Of a stretch of DNA of 64,000 nucleotides, positions 1 through 7,753 are shown piece after piece. This DNA is from Streptomyces marispadix (GTDB taxonomy: Bacteria > Actinomycetota > Actinomycetes > Streptomycetales > Streptomycetaceae). The notes below the pieces were generated by a model. It was not told the origin of the DNA and ran no database searches. It saw only the letters and a program-made list of their open reading frames with translations. Position 1 is the stretch's first letter; every line of letters begins with the position of its first letter. A program made the position numbers and the translations under genes. Where the stretch lies: assembly GCF_022524345.1 (NCBI RefSeq), contig NZ_JAKWJU010000002.1, positions 3,813,501 to 3,877,500 of the forward strand. The letters are read 5' to 3'.

Positions 1-420
1 GACCAGCACCGGCGAACCGTGGTGCGACCACACCTTCCAGCGGCCGCCCTCGTCCCTGCGGAAGACGTTGGTGGCGACGACCAGGCCGCCTACGAGGGGG
101 CCCGCGGAGCCGTCGTCCTCGGCGGGGCCGCCGCTGAGGATGTTCTCGGTGCAGCTCACCAGGGCGGTGTCGCCGTGGACGGCGACCTCGACGTCCGTGA
201 GGAAGAACTGCACGTAGTCGGTGTTCGCCATGATCAGGGCGTAGGAGCGCAGTACCTCGTCGCGTCCGGTGAGCACCGGCCAGCCGGGGTGCACGACGCT
301 GATGCCGTCGTTCATCCACAGGTCTTGCAGGGCGTCCAGGTCGGCGTGCTCGACCGCGTCGTACAGGGCGGTGTTGGCGGCCTCGACCGCCTCGATGTCG
401 GTACGGGCGCCGCGGCTCAC
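1..420 (-). CDS. NTF2-like/SnoaL-fold protein (partial, C-terminus outside window)
   Basis: Reading down from a GTG at 420, the protein begins MSRGARTDIEAVEAANTALY and continues through a helical N-terminus (D-L-Q-D-L-W), the segment VVHPGWPVLTGRDEVLRSY and a beta-rich half ending GGRWKVWSHHGSPVLV at the window edge. This is the pattern of the NTF2/SnoaL cone fold (DUF4440-like). The start overlaps the folP stop (GTGA), so it is very probably translationally coupled to folP. In actinobacteria such a gene often sits between folP and folB/folK, but its biochemical role is not established. About 139 residues are visible; the end is missing. Fold call is firm, function unknown. Confidence 0.8.
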   Translation of the reverse strand, partial: MSRGARTDIEAVEAANTALYDAVEHADLDALQDLWMNDGISVVHPGWPVLTGRDEVLRSYALIMANTDYVQFFLTDVEVAVHGDTALVSCTENILSGGPAEDDGSAGPLVGGLVVATNVFRRDEGGRWKVWSHHGSPVLV

Positions 421-1367
421 CCGCGCCGCCCCTGGTCGTCGGCGGGCGCGGGGCCGGCGGCGGGCGACGGCGTTCCGTGGCCCGTGCGGTGGCCCGTATC
501 CGGTGGGTCCGCGGCGTTCTCGACGGCGTGTACGACGCGCACCGCGTCCGCGCTCGCCCGCACCTCGTGCACACGTACGGCCCAGGCGCCCTCGCGGGCG
601 GCGAGCGCGGTGACCGCGGCGGTGGCGGCGTCACGTTCGCGCGCCGGGGGCACCGGGGCGTCGCCGCCATCGGCGAGCACACGGCCCAGGAACCGCTTAC
701 GGGAGGCGGCCACCAGCAGCGGGCGGCCCAACTCACGGCGCAGACGGCCCAGTTCGGCCACGAGGCGGAGGTCGTGCGGGGCCTGCTTGGCGAAGCCGAG
801 GCCCGGGTCGGCGATGATGCGGGCCGGGGAGACGCCGCCGTCGACGGCGCGGTCCAGGCTGGCGCGCAGCTCGGTGAGGACCTCGCTCGTCACGTCGTCG
901 TAGACGGCGCGGTTGTTCATGTCGATGGACTGGCCGCGCCAGTGCATGACGACGAAGGGGACCTTCGCGGAGGCCACCGTGGGGACCATGCGGGGGTCGG
1001 CGAGGCCGCCGCTGACGTCGTTGACGAGCACGGCGCCCGCTTCCAGGGCCTGCTCGGCGACGGAGGCACGCATGGTGTCGACGCTGACGAGTACGTTCTC
1101 GGAGACCAGCCCGCGCACCACGGGCAGCACCCGCCTCAACTCCTCGGCCTCGTCCACACGGGGTGCGCCGGGACGGGTCGACTCCCCGCCGACGTCGATC
1201 AGGTCCGCGCCCTCGGCTACGAGGTGGAGGCCGTGCTTGACGGCGACTTCGCTGTCGAACCACTTGCCGCCGTCGGAGAAGGAGTCCGGGGTGACGTTGA
1301 CCACCCCCATCACTGCACAGCGGTTCCATTCCGGGAGTCCGGTGACGCGGCCACGCGATGGGTTCAT
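417..1367 (-). CDS. folP: Dihydropteroate synthase
   Basis: FolP condenses p-aminobenzoate with 6-hydroxymethyl-7,8-dihydropterin pyrophosphate in cytosolic folate synthesis. The 316-residue product has the family landmarks in order: VMGVVNVTPDSFSDGG near residue 20 (pterin-site loop 1), DVGGESTRPG near residue 60 (loop 2), SVDT near 95, VNDVSGG near 115, DPGLGF near 190 and ASRKRFLG near 220. A low-complexity Pro/Asp/Gly tail ends the protein. The gene lies downstream of the rhodanese gene (114 bp gap) and overlaps the NTF2-like gene by 4 bp, so the four minus-strand genes may share a transcript. Family assignment is secure. Confidence 0.96.
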   Translation of the reverse strand: MNPSRGRVTGLPEWNRCAVMGVVNVTPDSFSDGGKWFDSEVAVKHGLHLVAEGADLIDVGGESTRPGAPRVDEAEELRRVLPVVRGLVSENVLVSVDTMRASVAEQALEAGAVLVNDVSGGLADPRMVPTVASAKVPFVVMHWRGQSIDMNNRAVYDDVTSEVLTELRASLDRAVDGGVSPARIIADPGLGFAKQAPHDLRLVAELGRLRRELGRPLLVAASRKRFLGRVLADGGDAPVPPARERDAATAAVTALAAREGAWAVRVHEVRASADAVRVVHAVENAADPPDTGHRTGHGTPSPAAGPAPADDQGRRG

Positions 1368-1481
1368 GTGTCCAGCGTAGGGCGCCTGCCTTGTCGGGGA
1401 AGGACGGGTGGGGCGACGGGGTGGACGGCGGGAGGGGGCGAGGGGAGCGCCGGGGCCGTAGCGGAGTCCGCGGCGGAATGG

Positions 1482-2036
1482 TCAGGCGGTGCCCGGACCG
1501 GGACCGCCTGACCGGTCGCCAGGGCCCGTGACCGGGAGTCCGGCCGCACGCCAAGCCTGGAAGCCGCCTTCCAGGTCGGTCGCCCGGTGCAGTCCCAGCT
1601 CCCGCAGCGAGCGGGCGGCGAGGCTGGAGGCGTAGCCCTCGTTGCACACCACGACCACGAGCAGGTCGAACGCCTTGGGGTCTCCCCAGGCCCCTCGGGC
1701 CGGGGGGAAGGCCTCGGGGGAGCGGTGCGGGCAGGTCGGGTCGAGGCGCCACTCCAGCTCGTTGCGTTCTACGACGAGGGCTCCGGGGATGGTGCCGTCC
1801 CGTTCACGCAGGGCCGCGTAGCGGATGTCGACGAGCAGGGCGTCCTCGTCGCGCCGTGCGCGTGCGGCGGCCTCCGGGGTGAGGCGGGCCAGGCCCGAGC
1901 GGACCGACTCCAGCAGGGAGTCGACGCGGCTCGGGCGGCCGTCATCTGGCGGGCCGGGTGCCGGGTGCGGACCGGGGCGCGGATCGGCGGCGCCGTCCGC
2001 CGGGGGCGGCTGAGGGGCGCGTACCTGCTCCGTCAT
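1482..2036 (-). CDS. Rhodanese-like sulfurtransferase domain protein
   Basis: A 184-residue protein beginning MTEQVRAPQP. After a Pro-rich linker comes a single rhodanese domain: LLVDIRYAALRERDGTIPGA, then the active-site loop VCNEGYASSLAARSLRELG with the catalytic Cys in a CX5 loop, and GGFQAW near the end. The ATG start overlaps the stop of the cysteine dioxygenase gene (ATGA at 2033-2036), showing translational coupling. Established chemistry for rhodaneses is transfer of sulfane sulfur. Next to cysteine dioxygenase, a role in handling sulfur derived from cysteine is likely (inference). Confidence 0.88.
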   Translation of the reverse strand: MTEQVRAPQPPPADGAADPRPGPHPAPGPPDDGRPSRVDSLLESVRSGLARLTPEAAARARRDEDALLVDIRYAALRERDGTIPGALVVERNELEWRLDPTCPHRSPEAFPPARGAWGDPKAFDLLVVVVCNEGYASSLAARSLRELGLHRATDLEGGFQAWRAAGLPVTGPGDRSGGPGPGTA

Positions 2037-2659
2037 TCCCACTCGCCCGGACGCTCGATCTGTTCCAGGCGCAGCAGCGATCCCGTACGGCTGTAGCGGC
2101 GCATCAGCGGAAGCGGCGGGTAGTAGGCGTGCACGGAGATCGCGTGCTGGTCCTCGGTTTCGTTGAGCACCTGGTGCACGTGGTGGGGGCCGAAGGCGCG
2201 TCCGCGGCCCTCGGTGAGCTGCCGTTCGCGGTCGACGCCGTCCGCGAGTTCCAGCGTCTTCCACCCCTCGGTGGGGATGCGGGCGGCGAGGGACTGCTCG
2301 GTGAGGCGACCGCGGGCCGTGGTGAAGGCGCCGTGGGAGCCGCCGTGGTCGTGCCAGCCCGTACCGGTGCCGGGGGGCCAGCCGATGATCCATGCCTCGC
2401 TGCCGCCGGGGCCGTTGAGCCGCAGCCATGTGCGGCCCTCGGGGTCGAGGGGGAGGGAGGCGACGAGTCCGGCGTCGGCGGCAGTCCTGCGTACGAAGTC
2501 GAGAAGCTCTGCCTGGGTGGGGGCGGGAGCGTCGGCTGCCCCGGCGGGCGAGCCGGTGCCGGTACCGGCAGCGGAGGCGGGCCCGGAGACAGAACCGGAA
2601 GGAGAACCGGAACCGGATTCGGAACCGGACACAGGTGTTGCGGGGGATGCGGAAGACAC
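2033..2659 (-). CDS. Cysteine dioxygenase family protein (cupin)
   Basis: A 208-residue cupin of the cysteine dioxygenase type I family, which oxidises L-cysteine to cysteine sulfinate with a mononuclear non-haem iron. The iron-binding part is visible: WHDHGGSHGAF around residue 100 (two His of the triad) and FGPHHVHQVLN around 157 (third His). The position of the mammalian cross-linking Cys is Gly (HDHGGSHG), as is usual in bacterial enzymes. A conserved Tyr pair (YYPP) and RY follow. The first ~50 residues are a Gly/Ser/Pro-rich spacer, so a later start is possible; the first GTG is used here. It heads the rhodanese-folP-NTF2 run. Confidence 0.88.
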   Translation of the reverse strand: MSSASPATPVSGSESGSGSPSGSVSGPASAAGTGTGSPAGAADAPAPTQAELLDFVRRTAADAGLVASLPLDPEGRTWLRLNGPGGSEAWIIGWPPGTGTGWHDHGGSHGAFTTARGRLTEQSLAARIPTEGWKTLELADGVDRERQLTEGRGRAFGPHHVHQVLNETEDQHAISVHAYYPPLPLMRRYSRTGSLLRLEQIERPGEWE

Positions 2660-2888
2660 GGAAACCGTCCTGGATGCGATCGAAGGGCGCGCTCACCGAC
2701 TGAGCGCGGCATGGCCTGACTTGATCAGCAGGACGGACGACACACGCAGCCCACGTAGCGGAGAAGGTCGAGATGGACCCTCCGCCAGGGGTGCAGTGCG
2801 GTGCCGTTCATGCGGTGGAGTGAAACACGAGTCCGTGTGGTGGTCAACTTGCGTCCACGTACGGGGCGATGGGGTGCCGCGACGGAGC

Positions 2889-2916
2889 GCTGCACACGGA
2901 ACGGCCCGTGTGCAGC
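2889..2916. terminator. Hairpin terminator after the transporter ATPase gene
   Basis: A perfect 11-bp inverted repeat (GCTGCACACGG / CCGTGTGCAGC) with a 6-nt loop lies 30 to 57 bases beyond the stop of the minus-strand ABC ATPase gene. There is no U-tract, which is normal for Streptomyces terminators. It separates that gene from the cysteine dioxygenase promoter region. Confidence 0.6.
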
Positions 2917-2945
2917 GGCGGCCGGCACCGGTCGGCCTCCTCCGC

Positions 2946-4169
2946 CTATGCGTCGGCGACCGTGCTCAGTTCGACCTCGTCGCGGCGTACGTCGCGCTCG
3001 TCCGCGTCGATGGAGCGGCGCAGCGCCTCGTGCAGGCGTCCGGGGGTCAGTACGCCGACGAAGCGGTCGGCGTCGTCCAGCACCGCGATCCAGCCCGCGT
3101 CGTGCTGGAGCATGCTGCTGAACGCCTGCTTCAGGGGCGAGCCGAGCGGCAGCCATGCCTCCATGCGGCGCGCGTGGTCGGCGACGGTCGGAGGTCCGGC
3201 GGCTTCCCCGGACCCTCGGCTTCCGGCACCGGCACCGGCCCCGCTTCCGGATTTCGGCGGGGTGTCCACGGCCTCGGCCGCGAGCCAGCCGTGCAGCTCG
3301 TCCGCGTCGTCGAGCACCACCGCCCATCTCGCGCCCTGGCTGCGCATGCGCGTACGGGCCTTGTCGAGCGGGTCGTCGAGGTGCACGACGGGCGGCTCCT
3401 CCAGGTCGCCCCGTTCGATGGGGGTGACCGACAGCCGCTTGAGTCCGCGGTCGGCGCCGACGAAGTCGGCCACGTACGGAGTGGCCGGTGCGCCCAGCAC
3501 CTTCGCCGGAGGGTCGAACTGCTCGATGCGGCCCTCTCCGTAGACCGCGATGCGGTCGCCGAGCCGTACGGCCTCCTCGATGTCGTGCGTGACGAAGAGG
3601 ACCGTCTTGTGGAGCGTCGACTGGAGCTTCAGGAACTCGTTCTGGAGGTGCTCGCGCACGACCGGGTCCACGGCTCCGAACGGCTCGTCCATCAGCAGCA
3701 CCGGCGGGTCCGCGGCGAGCGCGCGTGCGACGCCGACGCGCTGCCGCTGGCCTCCGCTGAGCTGGTCCGGGTAGCGGTCGCCGTAGCGGGACGGGTCGAG
3801 GCCCACGAGGTCGAGCAGTTCGGCCGCGCGCTTGCGTCGTTCGGTCTTGGACCAGCCCAGCAGGTAGGGGACGGTGGCGGTGTTGTCGAGCACCGACTTG
3901 TGCGGGAAGAGGCCGACCTGCTGGATGACGTAGCCGATGCGGCGGCGCAGTTCGACCGGGTCGACGGCGGAGATGTCCTCGCCGTCGAGGAGAATTCGGC
4001 CCGAGGACGGCTCGATGAGCCTGTTGACCATCTTCATGGTGGTCGTCTTGCCGCAGCCGGACGGGCCGACGAGCGTGACGAGCTCCCCCTGCGCCACCTC
4101 CAGCGACAGTTCGTGCACGGCGGTGGTGCCGTCCGGGTAGCGCTTTGTGACGTTCTCGAAGCGGATCAT
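2946..4169 (-). CDS. Glycine betaine/quaternary amine ABC transporter ATPase with tandem CBS domains (OpuCA/ProV type)
   Basis: The 407-residue product is the cytosolic ATPase of an osmolyte (glycine betaine/carnitine/choline class) importer. Walker A GPSGCGKTT is at residues 35-43, the signature LSGGQRQRVGVARALA follows near 143, then Walker B LLMDEPFGAVDP and the H-loop THD. After the ABC domain are two CBS-like units (about 255-305 and 340-400, with ARWAVVLDD and GWIAVLDDADRFVGVL) separated by a Gly/Ala-rich insert. CBS domains in this family sense ionic strength or bind c-di-AMP in other bacteria. The start at 4169 (MIRFENVTKRYPDG) is the conserved one, although the frame is open upstream. 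It is divergent from its permeases and lipoprotein, which is unusual since the four genes are normally co-directional. Confidence 0.93.
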   Translation of the reverse strand: MIRFENVTKRYPDGTTAVHELSLEVAQGELVTLVGPSGCGKTTTMKMVNRLIEPSSGRILLDGEDISAVDPVELRRRIGYVIQQVGLFPHKSVLDNTATVPYLLGWSKTERRKRAAELLDLVGLDPSRYGDRYPDQLSGGQRQRVGVARALAADPPVLLMDEPFGAVDPVVREHLQNEFLKLQSTLHKTVLFVTHDIEEAVRLGDRIAVYGEGRIEQFDPPAKVLGAPATPYVADFVGADRGLKRLSVTPIERGDLEEPPVVHLDDPLDKARTRMRSQGARWAVVLDDADELHGWLAAEAVDTPPKSGSGAGAGAGSRGSGEAAGPPTVADHARRMEAWLPLGSPLKQAFSSMLQHDAGWIAVLDDADRFVGVLTPGRLHEALRRSIDADERDVRRDEVELSTVADA

Positions 4170-4416
4170 CGTCTCAATCTCATCGCTCGGCTCGGCCGTC
4201 CGTGGTCCCGGTGAATTCTGCCGGGCGCCGGATGAAGTGTGTGTTGCAGGAGTGTGGCAGTTCGGAACCGCTGTCGGTAGCGGGCTGTAGGGTCTCCCGG
4301 CATGCTTGCGGGCGCGCGGCGTCGTCGGCGGCAGCGCTGCGGCAGTCGTACGTGAATCCGTACGGACGCAACCGGGCGGGGCGGGAATCGGACATGAGAC
4401 TCGGAGATGGGACGGG
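4170..4416. promoter_or_regulatory. Divergent promoter region of the osmolyte transporter
   Basis: The 247-bp gap between the divergent ATPase gene and the first permease gene must hold promoters for both directions. A good ribosome binding site (GGAGATGGGACGGG) precedes the permease GTG. No convincing -35/-10 pair or operator could be assigned by eye. Confidence 0.4.
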
Positions 4417-5325
4417 GTGAGCGGCTTGAGCGGCGCCGGGCAACTGGCGGCCCTCGCAGGGCCCCTCGCGAAGCCGGGAGGCGACTGCCTCGCCGCGAAC
4501 GACTGGATATGCGCCGAATACGTGCGCTCGCGCGGCCAGGAGCTGACGGACGCCACCGTCGAGCACGTGTGGATCACCGTCGTCTCGGTGCTGCTGGCGC
4601 TGCTCGTCGCCTTTCCGCTGGCGCTCGCCGCCCGGCGCTGGCAGCGGGCGTACGGGCCGGTGCTGGGGCTGACGACCGTGCTCTACACCGTGCCCTCGCT
4701 GGCGATGTACGCGTTGCTGCTGCCGCTCTTCGGGGTGGGCGCCGCGGTCGTGGTGACCGGGCTGGTGCTGTACTCGCTGACCGTGCTCGTACGGAACATC
4801 CTCGCGGGCCTGGAGTCCGTTCCCGACGAGGCCCGTGAGGCCGCCCGCGGCATGGGCTACGGCCCGTACCGGCTGCTCTTCGGGGTCGAACTGCCGCTCG
4901 CGCTGCCCGCGTTGATGGCCGGCGTGCGCATCGCGACGGTGTCGGCGGTGGCGCTGACGACCGTCGGTGCGATCGTCGGCTTCGGCGGCCTCGGCAATCT
5001 CATCTACGACGGCATGGACAGCTTCTTCAGGGCGCAGGTGCTGACGGCGTCGGTGATCTGCGTACTGCTGGCGGTGCTCGCGGATGTGCTGCTGCTGGGT
5101 TTGCAGCGGCTGCTCACGCCCTGGGTGCCTTCGGGCAGGCGGGGGCGCGGTCGTGGACAGGGCAGCGGGTCCGGGTCCCGTTACGGATTCGGGCGGGCGC
5201 GTAAGGGCGGCGCGGGCGAGGCGGACGCGGCGGACTGCATCGACGGCACGGGCGTCGGCTCCGGCGGTGCGGGGCCAGGCTCCCGGGCGCCCGGCGAGCC
5301 CGAGCCGGCCGGCAAGGGGGCGTGA
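4417..5325 (+). CDS. Quaternary amine ABC transporter permease (OpuCB/ProW type)
   Basis: Inner-membrane permease of the betaine-type importer, 302 residues from the GTG at 4417, chosen because it has a good Shine-Dalgarno and the conserved N-terminus. It has about six hydrophobic helices and the cytoplasmic EAA loop that docks on the ATPase (DEAREAARGMGYGPYRLLF, followed by VELPLALPALMAG). The region VGAIVGFGGLGNLIYDG is typical of the family. The C-terminal ~60 residues are a Gly/Arg-rich tail beyond the last helix. It overlaps the next permease gene by 4 bp (GTGA), so the two halves of a heterodimeric channel are translationally coupled. Confidence 0.92.
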   Translation: MSGLSGAGQLAALAGPLAKPGGDCLAANDWICAEYVRSRGQELTDATVEHVWITVVSVLLALLVAFPLALAARRWQRAYGPVLGLTTVLYTVPSLAMYALLLPLFGVGAAVVVTGLVLYSLTVLVRNILAGLESVPDEAREAARGMGYGPYRLLFGVELPLALPALMAGVRIATVSAVALTTVGAIVGFGGLGNLIYDGMDSFFRAQVLTASVICVLLAVLADVLLLGLQRLLTPWVPSGRRGRGRGQGSGSGSRYGFGRARKGGAGEADAADCIDGTGVGSGGAGPGSRAPGEPEPAGKGA

Positions 5326-6167
5326 CGGTGGGCTTCTTCGTGGACGCGTGGACGTGGCTGACGACCGGCGCCAACTGGACGGGCGGCGACGGCGTGACGC
5401 ACCGCCTCTCCCAGCACCTCTTCCTGACCCTGGTCTGTCTCGGCGTGGCCTGCGCCGTCGCCCTGCCTGTGGCCCTGTGGCTCGGGCATGTGGGCCGTGG
5501 CGGGGCGCTCGCGGTGAACATCTCCAACGTGGGCCGCGCGGTGCCCACTTTCGCGGTGCTGGTGCTGCTGACGCTCAGCCCGCTCGGCAAGTACGGCGAC
5601 GTGCCGACGATCGTCGCGCTGGTGCTGTTCGCACTGCCGCCGCTGCTGACCAACGCCTACGTCGGAATGCGCGAGGCCGACCGCGACGTGGTGGAGGCCG
5701 CACGCGGAATGGGCATGTCCGGCTGGCAGCTTCTGTGGCGGGTCGAAGTGCCGCTCGCCTTCCCGCTGATCATGACGGGCGTGCGGTCGGCCGCCGTACA
5801 GGTCGTGGCCACGGCGACGCTGGCCGCGCTGCCTGGCGGTGGCGGGCTGGGCCGGATCATCACGGCGGGCTTCGGTACGTACGACACCCCGCAGGTCGTC
5901 GCCGGTGCCGCGCTCGTCGCGGCGCTCGCGCTGCTGGTCGAGGGGGTGCTGGTGGCCGGGGAGCGGCTGCTGGACCCGATGCGGGGGCGGCGCGGTGGCG
6001 GGAAGGCGAGGCGCGGGCCGCGTTCCGAGTCGAAGTCGGCGGCGCATGCGGCCGGTTCGGGAGAGACGGGCAGCGATGAGACGGGCCCTGAAGAGACGGG
6101 CTCAGATGAGACGGGGTCCGAAGAGGCGGGGCCCGATGAAAAGGTGATGTCCGCACGGCCGTCCTGA
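5322..6167 (+). CDS. Quaternary amine ABC transporter permease (second subunit, OpuCD type)
   Basis: A 281-residue permease, paralogous to the preceding one, with about five to six membrane helices and the EAA loop READRDVVEAARGMGMSGWQ. It contains MTGVRSAAVQVVATATLAALPGGGGLGRII, the family signature before the final helix. The C-terminus is a repetitive acidic tail with ETGSDETG-like units, which accounts for the near-repeat DNA at 6060-6130. The start overlaps the upstream stop; a GTG six bases later is an alternative. Together with the neighbouring permease it forms the membrane channel; the lipoprotein gene follows after 278 bp. Confidence 0.92.
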   Translation: MTVGFFVDAWTWLTTGANWTGGDGVTHRLSQHLFLTLVCLGVACAVALPVALWLGHVGRGGALAVNISNVGRAVPTFAVLVLLTLSPLGKYGDVPTIVALVLFALPPLLTNAYVGMREADRDVVEAARGMGMSGWQLLWRVEVPLAFPLIMTGVRSAAVQVVATATLAALPGGGGLGRIITAGFGTYDTPQVVAGAALVAALALLVEGVLVAGERLLDPMRGRRGGGKARRGPRSESKSAAHAAGSGETGSDETGPEETGSDETGSEEAGPDEKVMSARPS

Positions 6168-6217
6168 ACGCTGACCACCGGCCTCTGGCCAGTGACCGCT
6201 CAACTGACCCTGCCTAC

Positions 6218-6308
6218 TGACCTCTGACCTCTGACCTCTGACCTCTGACCTCTGACCTCTGACCTCTGACCTCTGACCTCCGACCACTGACTTCTGACTT
6301 CTGACCGA
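6218..6308. repeat. 7-bp tandem repeat TGACCTC, nine perfect copies plus four degenerate
   Basis: Units start at 6218, 6225, 6232, 6239, 6246, 6253, 6260, 6267 and 6274, all exactly TGACCTC. Then come CGACCAC, TGACTTC, TGACTTC and TGACCGA. The array lies between the second permease gene and the lipoprotein gene of the same transport system and does not encode protein on the plus strand. Confidence 0.97.
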
Positions 6309-6354
6309 CGACTCTTCCCGGCCCGGGGCCGCGAACGCCTCGGGTGATCGCCCC

Positions 6355-6434
6355 CACGTAGCCGCGTAGTTGACGTAGCTCACGCAGCGCACGTAACTCA
6401 CGGACCGCACATACCCCACGTATTGCACATACCC
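6355..6434. repeat. 9-bp degenerate tandem repeat CACRTANNN, about nine units
   Basis: CACGTA-like cores recur every 9 bases at 6355, 6363, 6372, 6381, 6390, 6399, 6408, 6417 and 6426 (for example CACGTAACT, CACGGACCG, CACATACCC, CACGTATTG, CACATACCC). The array is distinct in unit and period from the TGACCTC array just upstream and ends only 12-20 bases before the lipoprotein start, so it lies in the 5' leader or core promoter of that gene. Confidence 0.85.
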
Positions 6435-6445
6435 CTACGAACGGT

Positions 6446-7495
6446 GTGGACATGAAGAACGAGGCAGTGACCCCCGACGAACCGAACCCCCCGAACTCCC
6501 AGGAGATCTCGAACTACCCGAAGCCCGCGAGCCGTTCCGTGCCGCGCGGGGCGCGGAGGCTGCTCGCAGCGGGCGGCGCCGTCGCCGTACTCGCCGCGAC
6601 GCTGACCGCGTGCGGCGGCAACAGCCTGGAGAAGGAGGGCGGCGGCTCCGCGGACGGCGGCTCGAAGGGCGAGATCGTCATCGGATCGGCCGGGTTCACC
6701 GAGTCGCAGGTCATGGCGGAGCTGTACTCGAAGCTGCTGACCAAGGCCGGTTACAGCACCTCGATCAGCAAGCTGAAGAACCGCGAGCTGTACGAACCCG
6801 CCCTGGAGAAGGGCGAGATCGACGTCGTACCGGAGTACGCGGCGACCCTCGCGGAGTTCCTGAACGCGAAGGAGCACGGCCCGAAGGCGAAGCCCGTCGC
6901 CTCCAACGACATCGACGAGACGGTCGCCGCGCTGGAGAAGCTCGCCGAGCCGAGGGGGCTGAGGGTGCTGCCCGCCGGTGAGGCCGTGGACCAGAACGCC
7001 TTCGCCGTCAGCGAGGACTTCGCGAAGAAGCACAAGCTCAAGACGCTGACGGACCTCGGCAAGTCCGGCGAGAAGATCAAGCTCGCGGCGAGCGACGAGT
7101 GCGAGGAGCGCCCCTTCTGCCGTCCCGGTCTGGAGAAGACGTACGGCATCGACGTCACAGGGGTCGACCCGAAGGGCGTGGGGACGACGCAGGCGAAGGA
7201 GGCCGTCAAGGACGGCACCGACCAGCTCGTGCTGACGACCACGACCGACGCGACCCTCGCCGACTTCGGGCTGGTGCTGCTGAAGGACGACAAGGGCCTT
7301 CAGAACGCGGACAACGTGCTGCCGGTCGTCAACGCGAAGAAGGCGGGGAACAAGAACGTCGCCGCCGCGCTGGAGAAGCTGACGAAGGTGCTTACGACGG
7401 AGGACCTCGCGGACCTCAACAGGAAGGTCGACGCCGAGCGGCAGAAGCCGAAGGACGTCGCCGAGGAGTATCTGAAGGCGGAGAAGCTGCTCTGA
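6446..7495 (+). CDS. Glycine betaine/quaternary amine ABC transporter substrate-binding lipoprotein (OpuCC/OsmF type)
   Basis: A 349-residue extracellular lipoprotein. After a ~35-residue hydrophilic lead and an RR-containing hydrophobic stretch comes the lipobox TLTAC followed by GGNS, with the lipidated Cys near residue 56. The mature domain carries the type II binding-protein pattern IVIGSAGFTESQVMAELYSK, LYEPALEKGEIDVVPEYAAT and VLPVVNAKKAG. It delivers the osmolyte to the two permeases encoded upstream. The GTG at 6446 and ATG at 6452 are both possible starts. Two tandem repeat arrays occupy the 278-bp gap before it, suggesting separate control of this gene. Confidence 0.92.
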   Translation: MDMKNEAVTPDEPNPPNSQEISNYPKPASRSVPRGARRLLAAGGAVAVLAATLTACGGNSLEKEGGGSADGGSKGEIVIGSAGFTESQVMAELYSKLLTKAGYSTSISKLKNRELYEPALEKGEIDVVPEYAATLAEFLNAKEHGPKAKPVASNDIDETVAALEKLAEPRGLRVLPAGEAVDQNAFAVSEDFAKKHKLKTLTDLGKSGEKIKLAASDECEERPFCRPGLEKTYGIDVTGVDPKGVGTTQAKEAVKDGTDQLVLTTTTDATLADFGLVLLKDDKGLQNADNVLPVVNAKKAGNKNVAAALEKLTKVLTTEDLADLNRKVDAERQKPKDVAEEYLKAEKLL

Positions 7496-7753
7496 GACGG
7501 GGCGGTCGGACCCCGGGAGTTCACGCGCCGGCCCTGCGGAGCCCGGTCCTGCGGTGCGCGGTCCCGCGGGGCCGGTAGTCACGGGCATCCGCAGGGCCGC
7601 CGCGTGATCGCGAGCCGATCGCGCAGGGGCGGCGGACCGGGAAATTCCAGAAGGGGACAGCCGAGGCGAAAGAGGACAGCACCGGGTTGTGGCGGGGTAA
7701 CAATGGCCTTCGTCCGGTGCCTGATCGGAGACTCGCACGGTACATTCCAGGCC

